64,000 nucleotides of DNA. It comes from Halomonas eurihalina (GTDB taxonomy: Bacteria > Pseudomonadota > Gammaproteobacteria > Pseudomonadales > Halomonadaceae). The notes under the pieces are model-generated. The model saw only the letters and a list, made by a program, of their open reading frames with translations. It was not told where the DNA came from and did no database searches. Below, piece by piece: positions 62,368-64,000 of the stretch (its first letter is position 1; the number at the start of each line of letters is the position of its first letter). The translations under genes were made by a program, and so were the position numbers. The stretch is taken from NCBI RefSeq assembly GCF_008274785.1, contig NZ_VTPU01000003.1, positions 1 to 64,000 on the forward strand, read 5' to 3'.

Positions 62368-62483
62368 GGCCTTCAACGGATATGTCACAGAAGCGGTGAG
62401 ACTGGCATACTGGCCCGTCATGGAAGGGACGTGGCCGACGTTCCAATGGTTTCTCTCAAGGCTGGCCAGGGGAGGTCGTTGCC

Positions 62484-62597
62484 ATGTCCATCTCGCGTAT
62501 ACTGTGGTGCCTTTTAATCGTTGCCATCGGGGTGCAGTTGAGTGGCTGCTCGCCTATTCCGGATGTGCCGGGACCGATCGGCATTCCGGGCTTGTGA
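62484..62597 (+). CDS. 37-residue lipoprotein
   Basis: A small open frame: MSISRILWCLLIVAIGVQLS then GCSPIP, giving lipobox LSGC with Cys 22, and a mature peptide of only about 16 residues rich in Pro and Gly (PDVPGPIGIPGL). GGAGG lies 8 bases before the ATG. The clear lipobox and ribosome site argue it is real. I do not recognise a family. Confidence 0.65.
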   Translation: MSISRILWCLLIVAIGVQLSGCSPIPDVPGPIGIPGL

Positions 62598-62621
62598 TCA
62601 GCGGGACACGAACAGTAATAA

Positions 62622-62634
62622 GGTAACCGTTACC
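62622..62634. promoter_or_regulatory. Palindromic operator candidate before the GT32 gene
   Basis: GGTAA-CCG-TTACC is a dyad with the same geometry as the Fur half-sites at 56193 (GATAA-TCG-TTATC), 18 bases before ATG 62652. It could be a divergent Fur site or another regulator's operator. Confidence 0.35.
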
Positions 62635-62651
62635 ATCATGGAGTCGATGAC

Positions 62652-63491
62652 ATGACAAGGCAGGCGTCCAATACAGGCGCGTCGTTATCGAGACTTTTCG
62701 TTGGCCGTCTGATCAAGCTGACGGGCAATGTCTTCAAGTTGATGAGCTATCCATTCCATTGGGTGCTGCCCGACAAGCGCTTCACCCTGCCGTCGCATGC
62801 CGCGCCCTTGATCCGGGCGCGTCGGCCGTCGACCATACCGAGAATCCTGTGGCAGACGAACTTCACCGACCGGGTGACACTGCCTGTTTATCTGAACTAT
62901 CTCTGCAATCGCCTGATGGCGCCGACCTTCGAATATCGTTTCGTCTCGACCCAGGGGCGCGCCGATTTCATCGAGGCGAACTATCCAGCCGAGGTGTCGC
63001 GGCGCTATTCGCGACTCCAGATCGGTGCCGCCCAGGCGGATTTCTGGCGGGTGCTGGTGCTGCATGCCCATGGTGGTGTCTACATGGATATCGACGCCCA
63101 TCTGATCTGGCCGCTGGAGCGGATCCTGGGAACCGAGCGGGAAGCCTTGTTCGTTCGTTCCCGAAAGGGCGGGTTGACCAATTACTTCATCGCCAGTCGG
63201 CCTGGTCAGGCCGAAATACAAGCAGTGTGCCAGGCCATTGGTGACAACATCGCCGGGAATCGCCAGTGCGGCGTTTTCGATATGACCGGGCCTGGCGTCT
63301 TCGATGAGGTAATCGATGTCGACTCGGTGGAGAGCGAGTCCTATCGTTACCTCTGCCTGCAGGGCAGCTTCACCAATGAACGCTTCCAGTACGTCGACAA
63401 GCCCGAGGGCAAGTGGACGCAGGAGCAGAAGTCCATCGGGGTGCTGCGCGGGGAAGACGACGAGACGCCAGAGGCCGCCGAGAGGCGCTGA
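62652..63491 (+). CDS. GT32-type glycosyltransferase
   Basis: 279 residues. IPRILWQTNFTDRVTLPVYL is the OCH1-like start; IGAAQADFWRVLVLHAHGGV and YMDIDAHLIWPLE contain the DxD sugar-binding site; MTGPGVFDEVI follows. The N-terminus has a short hydrophobic segment and basic residues, so it may associate with the inner membrane. Similar in type to the C-terminal domain of the protein at 30861, without TPRs. Confidence 0.87.
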   Translation: MTRQASNTGASLSRLFVGRLIKLTGNVFKLMSYPFHWVLPDKRFTLPSHAAPLIRARRPSTIPRILWQTNFTDRVTLPVYLNYLCNRLMAPTFEYRFVSTQGRADFIEANYPAEVSRRYSRLQIGAAQADFWRVLVLHAHGGVYMDIDAHLIWPLERILGTEREALFVRSRKGGLTNYFIASRPGQAEIQAVCQAIGDNIAGNRQCGVFDMTGPGVFDEVIDVDSVESESYRYLCLQGSFTNERFQYVDKPEGKWTQEQKSIGVLRGEDDETPEAAERR

Positions 63492-63564
63492 TATCGCGCA
63501 GTGAACGGCGCGCCGGTCGCTATTGCCGGGGGGAATGAGTGCGTCGAGTGGCTCGATGCCCGCT

Positions 63565-64000
63565 TCATTCGCGTTCCAGATCGATCGTTTGAATGCGCCA
63601 ATGCCGTGCCTGCTTGCTGCATCCCGGCACATCGTTGCAGCGCTTCAGCGTCATCGTTCCTTCATGCGAGAACGGTTCGCCGCGGCGAGTGCCCGACACC
63701 CGGATTGAAACCTCGGCGAACAGCGTGCCGGCGGCGCCTTCCGTCCGGGTATCTCCCGTCGCTTCTCCATCGAAGGCCTGGTAGGCGAGCATGGACTTCT
63801 CGAAGAGATCGGGCCCGCCTTCGTGAGTCGAACTCGTGGGTGCCCACATGTTGTAGGCCTGGTCAAAGTCTCCGGCTTCGAGCCGTTGAAAGTAATGCCG
63901 GGCGACCGACACAGGGTCATGTGCCGAGGTGTCGACATCGGTATCGGTCGTGGCGGTCGTCTCCGGTTGCCGCTCCAGTGTTGCCGCCTCCGGGGCGCAG
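63565..64000 (-). CDS. Lipoprotein, 5' end beyond the window
   Basis: The frame is open to the window edge. The visible part begins CAPEAATLERQPETTATTDT, which looks like the mature start of a lipoprotein (Cys, then a Thr-rich linker), so the signal peptide lies outside. SVARHYFQRLEAGDFDQAYN and MWAPTSSTHEGGPDLFEKSM suggest an NTF2-like fold (about 110 residues). GTG 63912 is an internal codon, not the real start. Function unknown. Confidence 0.65.
   Translation of the reverse strand, partial: CAPEAATLERQPETTATTDTDVDTSAHDPVSVARHYFQRLEAGDFDQAYNMWAPTSSTHEGGPDLFEKSMLAYQAFDGEATGDTRTEGAAGTLFAEVSIRVSGTRRGEPFSHEGTMTLKRCNDVPGCSKQARHWRIQTIDLERE

Overview
The window looks like a chromosomal segment of a halophilic gammaproteobacterium, most likely Halomonas or a close relative. 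This is an inference from the high GC content, a BCCT osmolyte transporter, a CysD/CysNC sulfate-activation pair and the style of the genes; no rRNA or marker gene is present to prove it. Almost all of it is coding, and its theme is the cell surface: two large blocks make and export a capsule, followed by a haem-uptake operon.

Region 1 (1-2230): a Tat-exported PhoD-type phosphatase on the minus strand, preceded by a conspicuous 7-bp tandem array. The leader of the next gene carries an exact copy of the 12-base ops element (RfaH recruitment site of long surface-polysaccharide operons).

Region 2 (2231-30755): every gene is on the plus strand. It reads as one programme: anion (probably sulfate) permease, CysQ, CysD, CysNC, then a lipoprotein, KpsD, KpsM, KpsT and KpsE export proteins, glycosyltransferases, Ugd (UDP-glucuronate), three sulfotransferase-like proteins (one fused to an SGNH domain and apparently frameshifted), GalE, a KpsC Kdo-transferase, a PhyH-type dioxygenase and a PagL-like lipid A deacylase. 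I infer a sulfated, probably uronate-containing, Kdo-linked capsule: sulfate enters, becomes PAPS, is used by the sulfotransferases, and CysQ removes the PAP by-product. The middle (about 15.5-23 kb) is visibly AT-richer and contains an IS30 remnant, so the serotype-specific core was probably imported.

Region 3 (30861-37655): a TPR-GT32 glycosyltransferase, a Hint-domain protein, a small lipoprotein, MntP with its yybP-ykoY manganese riboswitch, and a LysR regulator. Region 4 (37658-41253): a CocE/NonD hydrolase and a BCCT transporter.

Region 5 (41470-55953, minus strand): six tightly packed genes, KpsC, KpsS, an SDR, a membrane sulfatase/LTA-synthase-like protein, a 2486-residue reducing polyketide synthase and an AOS-family PLP enzyme. 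The gene set resembles the rkpA/G/H/I/J capsule region of Sinorhizobium and probably makes an unusual lipid for the capsule. Block 2 lacks KpsS, while block 5 lacks the KpsDEMT exporter, so the two blocks complement each other.

Region 6 (56193-62367): Fur box, HemP, TonB-dependent haem receptor, HmuS, HmuT, HmuU and HmuV. The end holds a tiny lipoprotein, a second GT32 enzyme and a lipoprotein cut by the window edge.

Scattered between genes are at least five copies of an unusual repeat family: inverted arrays of degenerate 7-bp units around a short core. One copy, between cysD and cysNC, encloses a gene for a four-helix-bundle protein of the S23/Avd-like family. This is the best candidate for an undescribed system here.
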